Shown here piece by piece: positions 19,070 to 28,619 of a stretch of DNA of 64,000 nucleotides. A program made the translations under genes and the position numbers. The stretch is from Solirubrobacter ginsenosidimutans (GTDB taxonomy: Bacteria > Actinomycetota > Thermoleophilia > Solirubrobacterales > Solirubrobacteraceae): positions 48,739 to 112,738 of the forward strand of contig NZ_JAPDOD010000030.1 in assembly GCF_027587205.1 (NCBI RefSeq). The letters are read 5' to 3'. Each line of letters begins with the position of its first letter. Position 1 is the stretch's first letter. The notes beneath the pieces were generated by a model, which saw only the letters and a list, made by a program, of their open reading frames with translations, searched no databases and was not told the DNA's origin.

Positions 19070-20469
19070 CACAGCTTGAACACCTCCGTCGGGCGGCCGC
19101 TGACCAGATCGGCCATCACCTCACCCGCCTCGTCGGCGTCGAGCAGATGCTGCGCCACGAGCTCGGCCACCCACCCGGCGTCGAGGCGGCGGGACATGTC
19201 GTGGCGCGCGGGGATCGAGCAGAACGCGCGGGTGTCGTCGATGAAGCCCGAGGTGCGCGAGAAGCCCACGGTCTCGGTGATCGCGCGGCGGTAGCGCCGG
19301 ATCGCCTCGGGCGCGTCGAGGAACCACCACGGCGCCCCCACGTAGAGCGAGGGGTAGAAGCCGGCCAGCGGCGCGAGCTCGCGCGAGAACACCGTCTCGT
19401 CGAGCGTGAACAGGACGAGGTGGAACCCGGGATGCGTGCCGTAGCGCTCCAGCAGCGGGCGCAGCGCATCGGTGAACTCGATCCGGATCGGGATGTCCGC
19501 GCCGACGTCGGGGCCGAAGCGCGCCGCCGTCGGGCCGTGGTGGCCGCGGCGCACGCCTGGGTGCAGCGTCATCACGAGGCCGTCCTCGCACGACATCCGG
19601 GCCATCTCGAGCAGCATGTGCCGGCGGAGCGCCGTCGCCTCGTTCCGCGTTGCCGTGCCGGCGAGGGCGGCGCGGAAGATGCGGTCCGCCGCGGCCGGCT
19701 CGAGCGGGTCGGTGCGGACGTCCTCGTGGCTGTGGTCGGCCGACGTCGCGCCATGGGCGATGAAGTGCCGCCGGCGCGCCTCGATGGCGGCCACGAACCC
19801 CGAGTAGTCCGCGGTGTCGATGCCGGACACCTGCGCGAGCCGGGCCATCAGGTCCGGCCAGTCCGGGCCCGCCGGCTCGAGGTAGCGATCGGGCCGGAAG
19901 GTCGGGATCACGCGGCCCGACCAGCTCGGGTCGGCGGCCAGCCCGGCGTGCGCGGCGAGGTCGTCGCACGGATCGTCGGTCGTGGCCAGGACCGCGATCC
20001 GGAACCGGTCATAGAGCGCTCGCGGGCGGAACGCCGGCTCGGCCAGGCGAGCGGTCAGCTCGTCATAGAGCGCATCGGCCGACGCCGCCGACGGCCGGCG
20101 TGTGACACCGAAGATCTCCACCAGCTCATGCTCGAGCCAGTACCGGACGGGAGTGCCGCGAAAGACGTCCCAGTGCGCGCACATCCGCCGCCACACCGCG
20201 CGCGATTCGCCCTCCGGCAGCGGCCCTTGCGCGACCCCGAGCGAGTCGAGCCCCACGCCGGACGCATGCAGCAGTCGCGTCACGTAGTGGTCCGGCGTCA
20301 CCAGCAGCGTCGCCGGGTCGCCGAACGGCTGGTCGTCGAGCAGCAGCCGCGGGTCCACGTGCCCATGCGGTGAGATCACCGGCAGCTCACGCACAGCGCC
20401 GTACAGCTCGCGCGCGATCGCCCGGACTCCGGGCTCGGCGGGCAGAAGACGATCGGGGTGCAGCGCCAT
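19069..20469 (-). CDS. uxaC: Glucuronate (uronate) isomerase
   Basis: 466 residues, the normal UxaC length. It belongs to the amidohydrolase-like TIM barrel family: PVISPHGHVDPRLLLDD has the N-terminal HxH metal motif, and GFIDDTRAFCSIPARHDMSRR is the family C-terminal signature. It isomerises D-glucuronate to D-fructuronate (and galacturonate to tagaturonate). First gene of the uxaC-uxuB pair. Its start is only 25 bases from the divergent LarA-like gene. Confidence 0.93.
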   Translation of the reverse strand: MALHPDRLLPAEPGVRAIARELYGAVRELPVISPHGHVDPRLLLDDQPFGDPATLLVTPDHYVTRLLHASGVGLDSLGVAQGPLPEGESRAVWRRMCAHWDVFRGTPVRYWLEHELVEIFGVTRRPSAASADALYDELTARLAEPAFRPRALYDRFRIAVLATTDDPCDDLAAHAGLAADPSWSGRVIPTFRPDRYLEPAGPDWPDLMARLAQVSGIDTADYSGFVAAIEARRRHFIAHGATSADHSHEDVRTDPLEPAAADRIFRAALAGTATRNEATALRRHMLLEMARMSCEDGLVMTLHPGVRRGHHGPTAARFGPDVGADIPIRIEFTDALRPLLERYGTHPGFHLVLFTLDETVFSRELAPLAGFYPSLYVGAPWWFLDAPEAIRRYRRAITETVGFSRTSGFIDDTRAFCSIPARHDMSRRLDAGWVAELVAQHLLDADEAGEVMADLVSGRPTEVFKL

Positions 20470-20494
20470 ACCCGTAGAGTGCAGCAAGGCGGCC

Positions 20495-21736
20495 ATGACA
20501 CGCACGGTGACTCCGGAAGCGGCGCGGATCGGCGGACCCGGCGTCGTGCTCGACGACGAGCAGGTCCACAGGTTCGTGCGCGATCAGCTCGCGGCCGTGC
20601 CGCTCGACGGGCGCAGCGTCTGCGTGATCGTGCCCGACGGCACCCGCAGCTGCCCGCTCCCCCTCCTGCTGTCGGCGGTCGACGGCGCGCTGCGCGGCCG
20701 CGTCACCCGCCTCACCGTGCTCGTCGCCCTCGGGACGCACGCCGCGATGGACGAGCCGGCGCTGGCCGCGCACGTCGGCCCCGGCATCTCGGCGCGCAAC
20801 CATGAGTGGTGGAATCCGGACACGTTCGTGAGCGTGGGGCGCATCGGCGCGCAGCGGATCAAAGCGCTCTCGCGCGGCATGCTCGAGCAGGGCGTCGAGG
20901 TCCGCATCAACCGCGCCGTCGTCGAGCACGACGTCACGCTGATCGTCGGGCCGGTCTTCCCGCACGAGGTCGTCGGGTTCTCCGGCGGCAACAAGTACCT
21001 GTTCCCGGGAGTGTCGGGCCAGGAGCTGATCGACGTCTCGCACTGGCTCGGCGCGCTGATCACCAGCGCGGAGCTGATCGGCACGCGCGGCGTCACGCCC
21101 GTGCGCGCCCTGATCGACGAGGCCGCCTCGCTGCTGCCCGGCGACCGGTTCGCGCTCTGTCTGGTGGTGCAGTCCGGCTCCGGCAAGCTGCACGCGGCCG
21201 CGTTCGGGGACCCACGTTCGGCCTGGGCGGCGGCCGCCGACGTCGCCGCCGAGACCCACATCCGCTACCTCGATGCCCCGGTGCGGCGCGTGCTCTCGCT
21301 GATCCCGGACAAGTACGCGGACATGTGGACCGGCGCCAAGGGCTTCTACAAGGTCGAGCCGATCGTCGCCGACGGCGGCCAGGTCGTCATCTACGCGCCG
21401 CACATCCGCGAGGTGAGCGCGATGCACCCGCACATCGCCGAGATCGGCTACCACTGCCGCGACTACTTCGTCAAGCAGTGGGATCGCTTCAAGGACACGC
21501 CGTGGGGGGATCTCGCCCACTCCACGCACCTGCGGGGCGCGGGCACCTACGACCCGGTCGACGGCGAGCGCCTGCGCGTCACCGTCACCCTCGCCACCGG
21601 GATCCCCGAGGAGCAGGTCCGCGCCATCAACCTCGACTACCTCGACCCCGCGCAGGTCGACCCCGAAGGCTGGGCGGCCGACCCCGGCACGCTGGTCGTG
21701 CCGCAGGCCGGCGAGGTCCTCTATCGCTTGCGTTGA
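20495..21736 (+). CDS. LarA-like nickel-pincer racemase/epimerase (DUF2088)
   Basis: 413 residues, full-length LarA fold. The Lactobacillus LarA residues H108, H174, K184 and H200 have apparent counterparts H103 (RNHEWW), H157 (FPHEVVGFSG), K167 (GGNKYLFPG) and H183 (DVSHWL). The 10- and 16-residue spacings around the cofactor Lys are exactly kept, and the DGTR motif (48-51) matches the substrate Asp-Arg loop. It should therefore bind the nickel-pincer nucleotide cofactor. Substrate unknown: lactate racemase is only one of several specificities. Position next to uxaC/uxuB suggests a sugar acid. The cofactor-synthesis genes larB/C/E are not in the window. It ends directly against the convergent coiled-coil gene, with no bases between stops. 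Confidence 0.82.
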   Translation: MTRTVTPEAARIGGPGVVLDDEQVHRFVRDQLAAVPLDGRSVCVIVPDGTRSCPLPLLLSAVDGALRGRVTRLTVLVALGTHAAMDEPALAAHVGPGISARNHEWWNPDTFVSVGRIGAQRIKALSRGMLEQGVEVRINRAVVEHDVTLIVGPVFPHEVVGFSGGNKYLFPGVSGQELIDVSHWLGALITSAELIGTRGVTPVRALIDEAASLLPGDRFALCLVVQSGSGKLHAAAFGDPRSAWAAAADVAAETHIRYLDAPVRRVLSLIPDKYADMWTGAKGFYKVEPIVADGGQVVIYAPHIREVSAMHPHIAEIGYHCRDYFVKQWDRFKDTPWGDLAHSTHLRGAGTYDPVDGERLRVTVTLATGIPEEQVRAINLDYLDPAQVDPEGWAADPGTLVVPQAGEVLYRLR

Positions 21737-22387
21737 CTACGCCCCCGCGAAGGCCGCCTTGCACTCCGCCGTGATGCCCTCGAGATCCTTGCGCACCGCC
21801 GGCGCCTGCTCGCTGATGTTGCCGCTCCGCAACAGTCCGCCGAACGCGGAGAGGTAGGCCTTCGCGCAGTCGGCGGCGATCTTCGCCTTGGCCTTCGCGG
21901 CGTCGCGCTCCGCGTTGGCCTGGTCGACCTGCGCGTTGGCCTTCTCGGCGTCATCGGTCGCGTCATCGGCCTTCTGCTTGGCGTCCGCCGCCTCCTTCTC
22001 TGCCGTGTCGGCCTGCTTCTGCGTGTCCTCGAGCTCCTGCTCCGTCGCGGCGACGTCCTCCTGCGTCGCACCGAGCTCCCGCGCCAAGCCGGTGACCAGC
22101 GCCCCCGCCGCTACCAGCGCTCCGGGGTTGCCCTGGTCCTCCTCCGCGGTGGGCGTCGGAGTCTCGGTCGGCAGCGCCGTGGGCTCCTCGGTGGCGGTGG
22201 GTTGCGGTGTCGGCTGCTGCTGGGCGCTCGCCAGTTCCTTCTGGGCCCCGCTGAGGTCGTCCTGCGTGTCGTTGAGGTCCGCGTTCAACAACAGCGCCCA
22301 GACCAGCAGGCCCGCGGCGACCAGCCCCAATACGGCGCAGGCCCAGAGCCAGGTGTTGCGGTGCTGCTTCGGTGTGTCCGTCGACAT
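21737..22387 (-). CDS. Membrane-anchored coiled-coil protein of unknown function
   Basis: 216 residues. A single TM helix near the N-terminus (WLWACAVLGLVAAGLLVWALLL) is followed by a short coiled coil, a Pro/Thr/Glu linker rich in PTPT, and a long Ala/Glu/Lys coiled coil (about 105-175) with heptad spacing. Two cysteines near the end (ADCAKAY, AECKAAF) could form a disulfide if the tail is extracytoplasmic. No enzyme motif. GAGGA lies seven bases before the ATG. Probably a surface or periplasmic spacer protein; function not recognised. Confidence 0.7.
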   Translation of the reverse strand: MSTDTPKQHRNTWLWACAVLGLVAAGLLVWALLLNADLNDTQDDLSGAQKELASAQQQPTPQPTATEEPTALPTETPTPTAEEDQGNPGALVAAGALVTGLARELGATQEDVAATEQELEDTQKQADTAEKEAADAKQKADDATDDAEKANAQVDQANAERDAAKAKAKIAADCAKAYLSAFGGLLRSGNISEQAPAVRKDLEGITAECKAAFAGA

Positions 22388-22465
22388 GGCGGGTCCTCAG
22401 TCGATCGCCTGGCAGGCGATGGCCTGACGGGGGTCAGCAGCTGGCATGGGGTTCCTTTCGCGTTC

Positions 22466-23953
22466 TCATGCGTGAGCGGGTGCAGGCTCGATCGGGATCG
22501 TGTGCGCGCTCGCGGCCGCCGCGGCCGCCCGCTCGACGGCCGGCGTGCCCGTCGCGTGGTGGCGTCGCAGCAGGCGGATGAGCAGCACCCCGGCCGCCGA
22601 CCAGATCGCCATCGTCAGCGCGCAGCTCCCCAGGCCCGCGGCGAGCGAGTCCGAGGCGGACTCGCCGGCCGCCTTGTGGTTGTTCGTGACCGCGTTGTTG
22701 ATCATCGCGATCGCGGCCACCGCCACGGCGGCGCCGACGTAGCGCGCCATGTTCGAGATCCCCGCGGCGGAGCCGACCTGGTCGGCGGACACGGCGGCCG
22801 TCGAGCCCGACGAGGCGGGCCCGTTCGCGAGCCCGAGACCGACCGAGAGCACCAGCAGCGGAGCGACGAACGCCGCGTAGGTCCACGACGCGGTGACGAA
22901 CGCCAGCACGGCGAAACCGAGCGTCGCCAGCGCGAACCCGAGCCCGACCGCCCGGCCGCCGCCGATCTTGCCGGCCAGCGGCGTGATCGCCGGCGTGATG
23001 GCGATCATCGCCGCGGCGGCGGGGAGCGTCGCCAAGCCGGCCTCGAACGCGCTCATCCCGAACCCGTTGGGGTCCTGGAAATACAGGCTGAGGACGTACA
23101 TCAGCGCGTTGATGCTGCCCGCGACGAGCAGGATCGCCAGCGTGGCGCCGACCAGGATCCGGTTGCGCAGGAGGTCGAGGTCGACGAGCGGCGCGCTCAC
23201 CCGCCGCTCGACCCTGACGAACAGGTACAGCGAGACGATCGCGACCGCGAAGCACCCCAGCGTGGCGACCGACGCCCAGCCCCAGTCGTTGCCCTTGCTG
23301 AGCGCGAGCACCACGGGGGCGAGCACGAGCGCGACGAGCACCGTCCCGGCCCAGTCGATCGAGCGCGAGCGGTTCGGATCGCGCGACTCCTGGACGGTGC
23401 GCAGGGTCACCGGGACGCAGAAGGCCGCGATCGCCGCGTCGATCCAGAACAGACCCTGCCAGCCCGTCGTGTCGACGAGCACGCCGCCGACCAGCGGCCC
23501 GAGCGCCCCGCCCGCGGCCGACGCCGCGCCCCACAACGTCACCGCCTTCATCTGCGACGGCCCCGACGAGGCGACGGACAGCAGGCTCATGCCGCAGGCG
23601 AGGATCGTGGCGCCGGACGCGCCTTGGATCATCCGGCCGCCGACCACCCCGGCGGCGCCCGTCGAGAGCGCGATCAACGCACACGACGCGATGAACAGCC
23701 CGAGTCCCGCGATGAACACCTTCCGGCGGCCGAGCACGTCGCCCAGCGCGCCCGAGGTCACGATCACGGCGGCGCCGACGAGCGAGTAGCCGGTGACCGC
23801 CCATTGCAACTGGGCGATCGGCGCGTCCACGTCCTGGCTGATCGACGGCAGCAGGATCGTCACCGCCGACGTGTTCGCGTTCACCACCAGCGCCGACACA
23901 CAGGCGGCGAACAGGACGCCGCCGCCCGCCTTGCGGTCCTCGCGGGCGGCCAT
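22466..23953 (-). CDS. MFS transporter, 14-TM DHA2 drug-exporter type
   Basis: 495 residues with about 14 hydrophobic segments. The MFS motif A-like loop GALGDVLGRRKVFIAG and the exporter motif C region GPLVGGVLVD are present. This group exports hydrophobic compounds by proton antiport. The start is placed at ATG 23953 because the preceding frame lacks hydrophobic character; AAGGA lies only three bases before it, so a slightly different start is possible. No adjacent regulator. Confidence 0.85.
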   Translation of the reverse strand: MAAREDRKAGGGVLFAACVSALVVNANTSAVTILLPSISQDVDAPIAQLQWAVTGYSLVGAAVIVTSGALGDVLGRRKVFIAGLGLFIASCALIALSTGAAGVVGGRMIQGASGATILACGMSLLSVASSGPSQMKAVTLWGAASAAGGALGPLVGGVLVDTTGWQGLFWIDAAIAAFCVPVTLRTVQESRDPNRSRSIDWAGTVLVALVLAPVVLALSKGNDWGWASVATLGCFAVAIVSLYLFVRVERRVSAPLVDLDLLRNRILVGATLAILLVAGSINALMYVLSLYFQDPNGFGMSAFEAGLATLPAAAAMIAITPAITPLAGKIGGGRAVGLGFALATLGFAVLAFVTASWTYAAFVAPLLVLSVGLGLANGPASSGSTAAVSADQVGSAAGISNMARYVGAAVAVAAIAMINNAVTNNHKAAGESASDSLAAGLGSCALTMAIWSAAGVLLIRLLRRHHATGTPAVERAAAAAASAHTIPIEPAPAHA

Positions 23954-24086
23954 CAGTCCTTGATCACGTCGTCGGGCTCGGTCACGCGCACCTCCTCTTG
24001 AACTAGGAGGCACGATTGCCGCGGCGGCAACGCCGCGCATCACCCGGTGCGGATGACGCGGCACCGACACCCTGACCCCCGGTTGT

Positions 24087-24111
24087 GGGGCGCCGGGCAT
24101 GCCGGCGCCCC
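24087..24111 (-). terminator. Terminator hairpin of the LVIVD-protein gene
   Basis: 10-bp stem GGGGCGCCGG (24087-24096) with CCGGCGCCCC (24102-24111) and a 5-base loop, 10 bases after the stop codon. The core GGGCGCCGG/CCGGCGCCC is the same as in the hairpin after the M14 gene at 28620-28650. Confidence 0.8.
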
Positions 24112-24121
24112 GTGGTCGGAT

Positions 24122-26476
24122 CTACGGCGTCGTGGTCGAGAGCGTGAAGGTGAGCGTCTTGCTGTAGACGCCCGTGCGCAGGGCGTCATTCGCGTTGATG
24201 TGCTGCGAGAACCCGATCGTGACCGCGTCGTTGGACGTCGGACCCGAGTAGGTCAGCAGCGCCGTCGGAGCGGTGGACCCGCCGACGTTCGCGAACGCGG
24301 CCGAGCCCACGCCCGCCGCGGAGGACGCCTTGGCCTGCAGCGCCGACGGGAGCGAGAACGCGCCGTTGACGAGGTGGCCCGTGCCGGCCGTGGACGGGTC
24401 GGCGACCGACAGCGTGCCGTCACCCGCGGTCGAGATCACGGTGGCCGTCATCGAGGACGCGTAGTCCTTCGCGACGCCCGGCGTGAACGCGCTGAAGGCG
24501 GCGGGCGTACCCAGGGTCAGAGCGAGCGTCGCCGGGACGGCCGCGCCCGCGCCGCCGGCGGTGCTGGTCGTCATCGGGTCCACGACCTGCGTGTCGCGCG
24601 CGCACGAGTTCCAGCACGCGGTCGGGAGGATCTTGCCGCGGTTGGCGGAGTCGTCGAGCTTGATGATGTCGATGCCGCGCTGGTAGTCGGCGACGTAGAC
24701 GTACTTGCCGTGCCAGTAGGCGGCGGCGGTGTCGCTGGAGATGATCTCGGGCGGGCCGCCGGCCACCGCGGCCCGCGCGGGGACGCGGAACCAGCCGACC
24801 TGCTGCGGGTTGCGCGGGTCGGAGATGTCGACGAAGCGGGTGCCCTGCTCGTAATTGCCGAGCGCGACGATGTTGCCCTTGACCGTGAACCAGTGGGCCG
24901 AGCAGTCGCCGACCGTCGTGGTGCCGACGGTGCCGTGGAACTCACCCGGCTTGCCGGCTGTGCTGTAGGCGGCGAGGCGGGTCAGGCGCGTCGCCGCGGT
25001 CGGGTTGTCGGTCGCGTCGTAGCTGCCCGCCAGCGAGGCGATGATGAACACGCCCGCGCGCGTGCAGTCGGTGGTGTTGTTCTCGTTGGTGACGAGCAGG
25101 ATGTCTCCCGCCGGGCGATCGGCGAGCGCCGTCGGCAGGTGGTAGGCGTTGTGCATGAACTGGCTGTCGCTGCCGCCGCCGATCCGGCCGCCCGCGTAGG
25201 AGATCGGGTCAAACGGCGTGGCGTAGCGCTCGGTGCCGGTCTTCGGATCCTTGTGCAGGCCCTCGGTCCAGAACCCGCGCACGCCGTTCTGGGCGGACAC
25301 CCACGCGACGCCGTCGAAGTCGACGTCGACCGAGTGCGTCCCGTAGCCGCCGGCGTTGGTGTTGGTGCGCATCACGTCGGCGCCGAAGATCGTCGGGTAG
25401 ACATACGGGTGCATCGGGTCGCGCATGTCGGTCACGGCGACGGGCGAGAACTTGGCGGGCGACGGCGCGCCCTGCGTGAGCCCGACGGACCACATGAACC
25501 GGCAGTCGTTGAGGCAGGTCGACGTGTGCCCGAGGTAGTTCTTGGAGAAGTTGATCAGCTTCGGGTGCCAGGGGTCCTGGACGTCGATGATGATCTGGCC
25601 CTTCTGGCCGGTGTCGCGCGTCATGAAGACGAGCTTGCGCCGGTTGTCGACCGTCATGTTCTCGCCCTCCCAGAACTGCGTCATGCTCGCCGCGTCGGGG
25701 ATGATCGGCACGCTCTTGGTCGGGTCGGCGGGGTCCGGCTTGGTGCCGGTCTTGAGGTCCTGCAGCGTGACCTGGCCGATCCACTTCGGCTTCGCCGGGT
25801 CCTTCAGCGACCACAGCGCCAGACCGGAGGTGCCGTTGGCGACCATCACGTCGTAGCCGAGGGCGTCGTAGTGCAGGAAGTTCAGCGACGAGTAGGCGGG
25901 GCAGCGAAGCGGGTTGATCGCCCCGCACGAGCGCTGTTGCGCGGTCGTGCTCCAGAGGCCGCGGACGTGGCCGACCAGCGACACGTTGTCGCTGTGCAGG
26001 TAGTTGTCCGGCTGCGGCTCGACCTCGGGAATCTCCGTCGTGCCCTCGGTCGCGACGCCACCGGTGAGGCGGGCGAATGAGGCCGCTTCACGGTCGGCGT
26101 TGTCCTTCGCCGCGTCCGCGGCGGTCTTTGCCGCAGTCGCCGCCGCGACCTTCGCGTCGTAGTTCTGCTGCGCGGTGGCCTGCGCGGCAGACGCGGCGGC
26201 GGCGGCGGTCGTGTTCTCCGGCGTCGGGGTCGCTGCCGCGGCCGCCGCGGCGGCGGTCGCCGCGGCCTTGGCGGCGTCGAGCGCCACGAGACTCTCGGCC
26301 GCGGCGCGCGCGGCGTCGGTGGACGCGGTCGCGGCCTGCGTCGCCTCCGCCTGCGCGGCGGCGACCGTCTGCGCGGTCACCGGCCCTCGCGGCAACTCAG
26401 CGGCACGAGCCAGGCCCGGTACGGCGAACAGCGTGGCCGCGGCCAAAACGCCCAGCAGACGAGCATGGACTCGCAC
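24122..26476 (-). CDS. Secreted LVIVD-type repeat protein with shared C-terminal surface module
   Basis: 784 residues. Signal peptide (LLGVLAAATLFAVPGLARA), then an Ala-rich helical coiled region (about 30-140), then a beta-propeller-like body with LVIVD-type repeats (GTRFVDISDPRNPQQVGWFRV, YVYVADYQRGIDIIKLDD). From about residue 645 to the end it carries a module, LALTLG...FTPGVAKDY...LSVADPS...GHLVNG...LRTG.Y.KTLTFTLSTTTP, also found at the end of the divergent M14 peptidase. The module looks like a distant WxL-type cell-wall-binding domain. Function of the propeller unknown; extracellular binding is likely. Confidence 0.78.
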   Translation of the reverse strand: MRVHARLLGVLAAATLFAVPGLARAAELPRGPVTAQTVAAAQAEATQAATASTDAARAAAESLVALDAAKAAATAAAAAAAATPTPENTTAAAAASAAQATAQQNYDAKVAAATAAKTAADAAKDNADREAASFARLTGGVATEGTTEIPEVEPQPDNYLHSDNVSLVGHVRGLWSTTAQQRSCGAINPLRCPAYSSLNFLHYDALGYDVMVANGTSGLALWSLKDPAKPKWIGQVTLQDLKTGTKPDPADPTKSVPIIPDAASMTQFWEGENMTVDNRRKLVFMTRDTGQKGQIIIDVQDPWHPKLINFSKNYLGHTSTCLNDCRFMWSVGLTQGAPSPAKFSPVAVTDMRDPMHPYVYPTIFGADVMRTNTNAGGYGTHSVDVDFDGVAWVSAQNGVRGFWTEGLHKDPKTGTERYATPFDPISYAGGRIGGGSDSQFMHNAYHLPTALADRPAGDILLVTNENNTTDCTRAGVFIIASLAGSYDATDNPTAATRLTRLAAYSTAGKPGEFHGTVGTTTVGDCSAHWFTVKGNIVALGNYEQGTRFVDISDPRNPQQVGWFRVPARAAVAGGPPEIISSDTAAAYWHGKYVYVADYQRGIDIIKLDDSANRGKILPTACWNSCARDTQVVDPMTTSTAGGAGAAVPATLALTLGTPAAFSAFTPGVAKDYASSMTATVISTAGDGTLSVADPSTAGTGHLVNGAFSLPSALQAKASSAAGVGSAAFANVGGSTAPTALLTYSGPTSNDAVTIGFSQHINANDALRTGVYSKTLTFTLSTTTP

Positions 26477-26711
26477 GGTTTCTTCCCCCTCCTTCGATCA
26501 CCCAGACCCAGCGGGACGCTGACCAGTGAGCCTTTCAGGGCACTCACGCGAGCGTCATTCGGCAATCGTCGAGGGATCATCGTCCGTTCGGCTGACGCGT
26601 GTCGGAAAACTCTCACGAGTTGCCCACCCGCCCCTCGGTGGTTAGGTTCGAGCCGCCGGATGCTGTGGCTCGGGGGAGTCCACCAATGCCTCATCAAGAA
26701 GAGGGTCAAGG

Positions 26712-28610
26712 ATGAAGAAGCTGTTGGTCGCCGTCGCCGCGGGCGTGGCGATGGGTGCTGGTCTGCCGGCGGTAGCCGCCGCGGACCCGACGGTCGACGC
26801 CGCGGTCACGGCGTTTCACAATCTCGGGCTGCCGCCGCTGACGGCGATGCCGGATAACCGTCAGGTCTACCGCACGTACGACGACTACAACAACGACATG
26901 CAGGCGCTCGCGACGGCCAACCCGTCGCTGGTCGCCTACAAGCTCGCGCCGAACAAGTCGATCGAGGGCCGTGACGTCCACTACGTGGAGATCACGAACA
27001 ACGTCAACGTCGCCGACGGCAAGCCCGTCGACTACGTCCAGGGCGCGATCCACGGCAACGAGTCCGCGGCCGCCGAGGACAGCATGGAGTTCGCGATCGA
27101 CATCGTGAACCAGGCCAAGGTCAACCCGAAGGTCAGCGCGCTGCTCGACCACGTGCGGGTGATCATCGTGCCGCTGGTGAATCCGGACGGCTACGCGCAC
27201 ACGCCTTCGCCGCGGCGCGCGAACTGCGACTCCGCGACCCCGCTCACGCCGCCGCTGACCTGCCCGACGTCGACGTCCCAGGGCGTCGACATGAACCGCA
27301 ACTATCCGTTGGGCTGGGGCTCGAACATCGGCGTGTCGTTCGCCCAGCGTGGCTCCGGCCCGGGCTCGGAGCCCGAGGTCAAGAACACGATGAGCATCAT
27401 CGCCTCCCACCAGGTGACCGCGCTCATCACCGCGCACACGAACGAGCGCGCGATCTTCTACCCGCCGTTCGACCTCAACGCGGGTGACACGCCCGAGCTC
27501 AACACGGGCTACAAGGCGCTCGCCCAGGCGATGCTGGCGGCGACCAACAACGGCTACACGAACACCCGCGACTCCGCGCACGACTACGAGACCAGCGGCG
27601 AGACGAACGACTGGTCCTACTACGCCACCCGCGGTTTCGGCTTCACGCAGGAGCTCATCGGTCCGGTCAGCGGCTGCCCGCAGGCGCTCCCGAACTACCT
27701 CAACTGCACCACCGCCGACTGGACCGGCCATGCCGGCCCGACGTCGACCGCGGCGCAGACGTCCACGTTCGAGGGTCACCCCGTCCGTGACGCGTGGTGG
27801 ACGGTGCTCGAGTACGCGTCGCTCCCCGCCGGTCACTCGGTCATCGGCGGCACCGCGGTCCCGGGCGCGACGCTGAAGATCACGAAGGACTTCACGCTCT
27901 ACACCGCCCCGGTCAAGCAGAACACGACGCCGGCCACCTCGACGGCGCCGATCGCGGTGCCGACGCACCTCGAGTCCTCGATGACGGTTCCCGCGTCCGG
28001 CAAGTTCACGTGGGACACCAACCCGTCGGTCCGCCCGCAGTCGGCCTACTACGCCGACGGCGAGCACACCGGCCCGAACGGCTTCGTCAATGAGAGCTAC
28101 ACGCTGACCTGCACCGCGGCCAACGGCACCCTGCTCGGCACGACCAAGGTCCTGGTCGACAAGGGCGACGTGGCCAACGTCACGCCCTGCACCACGGGCG
28201 ACGTCGGCGGCTCCGTGGCGGCGACGCTCGCGCTGACGCTCGGCGCACCGGCGAGCTTCGGGGCGTTCACGCCCGGCGTGGCGAAGGACTACACCGCGTC
28301 CACCACCGCCACCGTCATCTCGACCGCCGGCGACGCCACCCTGTCCGTCGCCGACCCGTCCTCCACGGCGACCGGCCACCTCGTCAACGGCACGTTCTCG
28401 CTGCCGAGCGCGCTCCAGGCGAGCGCGGGCGGCACGCTGGCCGACGTCGGCGGCTCCGCCGCGCCGACGCTGCTGAAGACCTGGTCCACCCCGGTCTCCA
28501 ACGACGTCGCCACCGTCACGTTCGGCCAGCACGTCGGCGCCGCCGACGCGCTGCGCACCGGCGCCTACACCAAGACGCTGACGTTCACGCTGTCGACCAC
28601 GACTCCGTAG
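26712..28610 (+). CDS. Secreted M14 zinc carboxypeptidase with shared C-terminal surface module
   Basis: 632 residues. Signal peptide (MKKLLVAVAAGVAMGAG... AAADP). The M14 catalytic domain spans about 55-375: zinc motif GAIHGNESAAAED (HxxE), DMNRNYPLGW (substrate Arg/Asn loop), the third ligand probably the His in LITAHTNE, and the catalytic Glu in GFTQELIG. It should remove C-terminal residues from peptides outside the cell. Residues about 500-632 are the WxL-like module shared with the divergent gene, ending LSTTTP. ATG 26712 is preceded by GAGGG six bases upstream. A strong hairpin follows the stop. Confidence 0.88.
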   Translation: MKKLLVAVAAGVAMGAGLPAVAAADPTVDAAVTAFHNLGLPPLTAMPDNRQVYRTYDDYNNDMQALATANPSLVAYKLAPNKSIEGRDVHYVEITNNVNVADGKPVDYVQGAIHGNESAAAEDSMEFAIDIVNQAKVNPKVSALLDHVRVIIVPLVNPDGYAHTPSPRRANCDSATPLTPPLTCPTSTSQGVDMNRNYPLGWGSNIGVSFAQRGSGPGSEPEVKNTMSIIASHQVTALITAHTNERAIFYPPFDLNAGDTPELNTGYKALAQAMLAATNNGYTNTRDSAHDYETSGETNDWSYYATRGFGFTQELIGPVSGCPQALPNYLNCTTADWTGHAGPTSTAAQTSTFEGHPVRDAWWTVLEYASLPAGHSVIGGTAVPGATLKITKDFTLYTAPVKQNTTPATSTAPIAVPTHLESSMTVPASGKFTWDTNPSVRPQSAYYADGEHTGPNGFVNESYTLTCTAANGTLLGTTKVLVDKGDVANVTPCTTGDVGGSVAATLALTLGAPASFGAFTPGVAKDYTASTTATVISTAGDATLSVADPSSTATGHLVNGTFSLPSALQASAGGTLADVGGSAAPTLLKTWSTPVSNDVATVTFGQHVGAADALRTGAYTKTLTFTLSTTTP

Positions 28611-28619
28611 TCGGATGCT

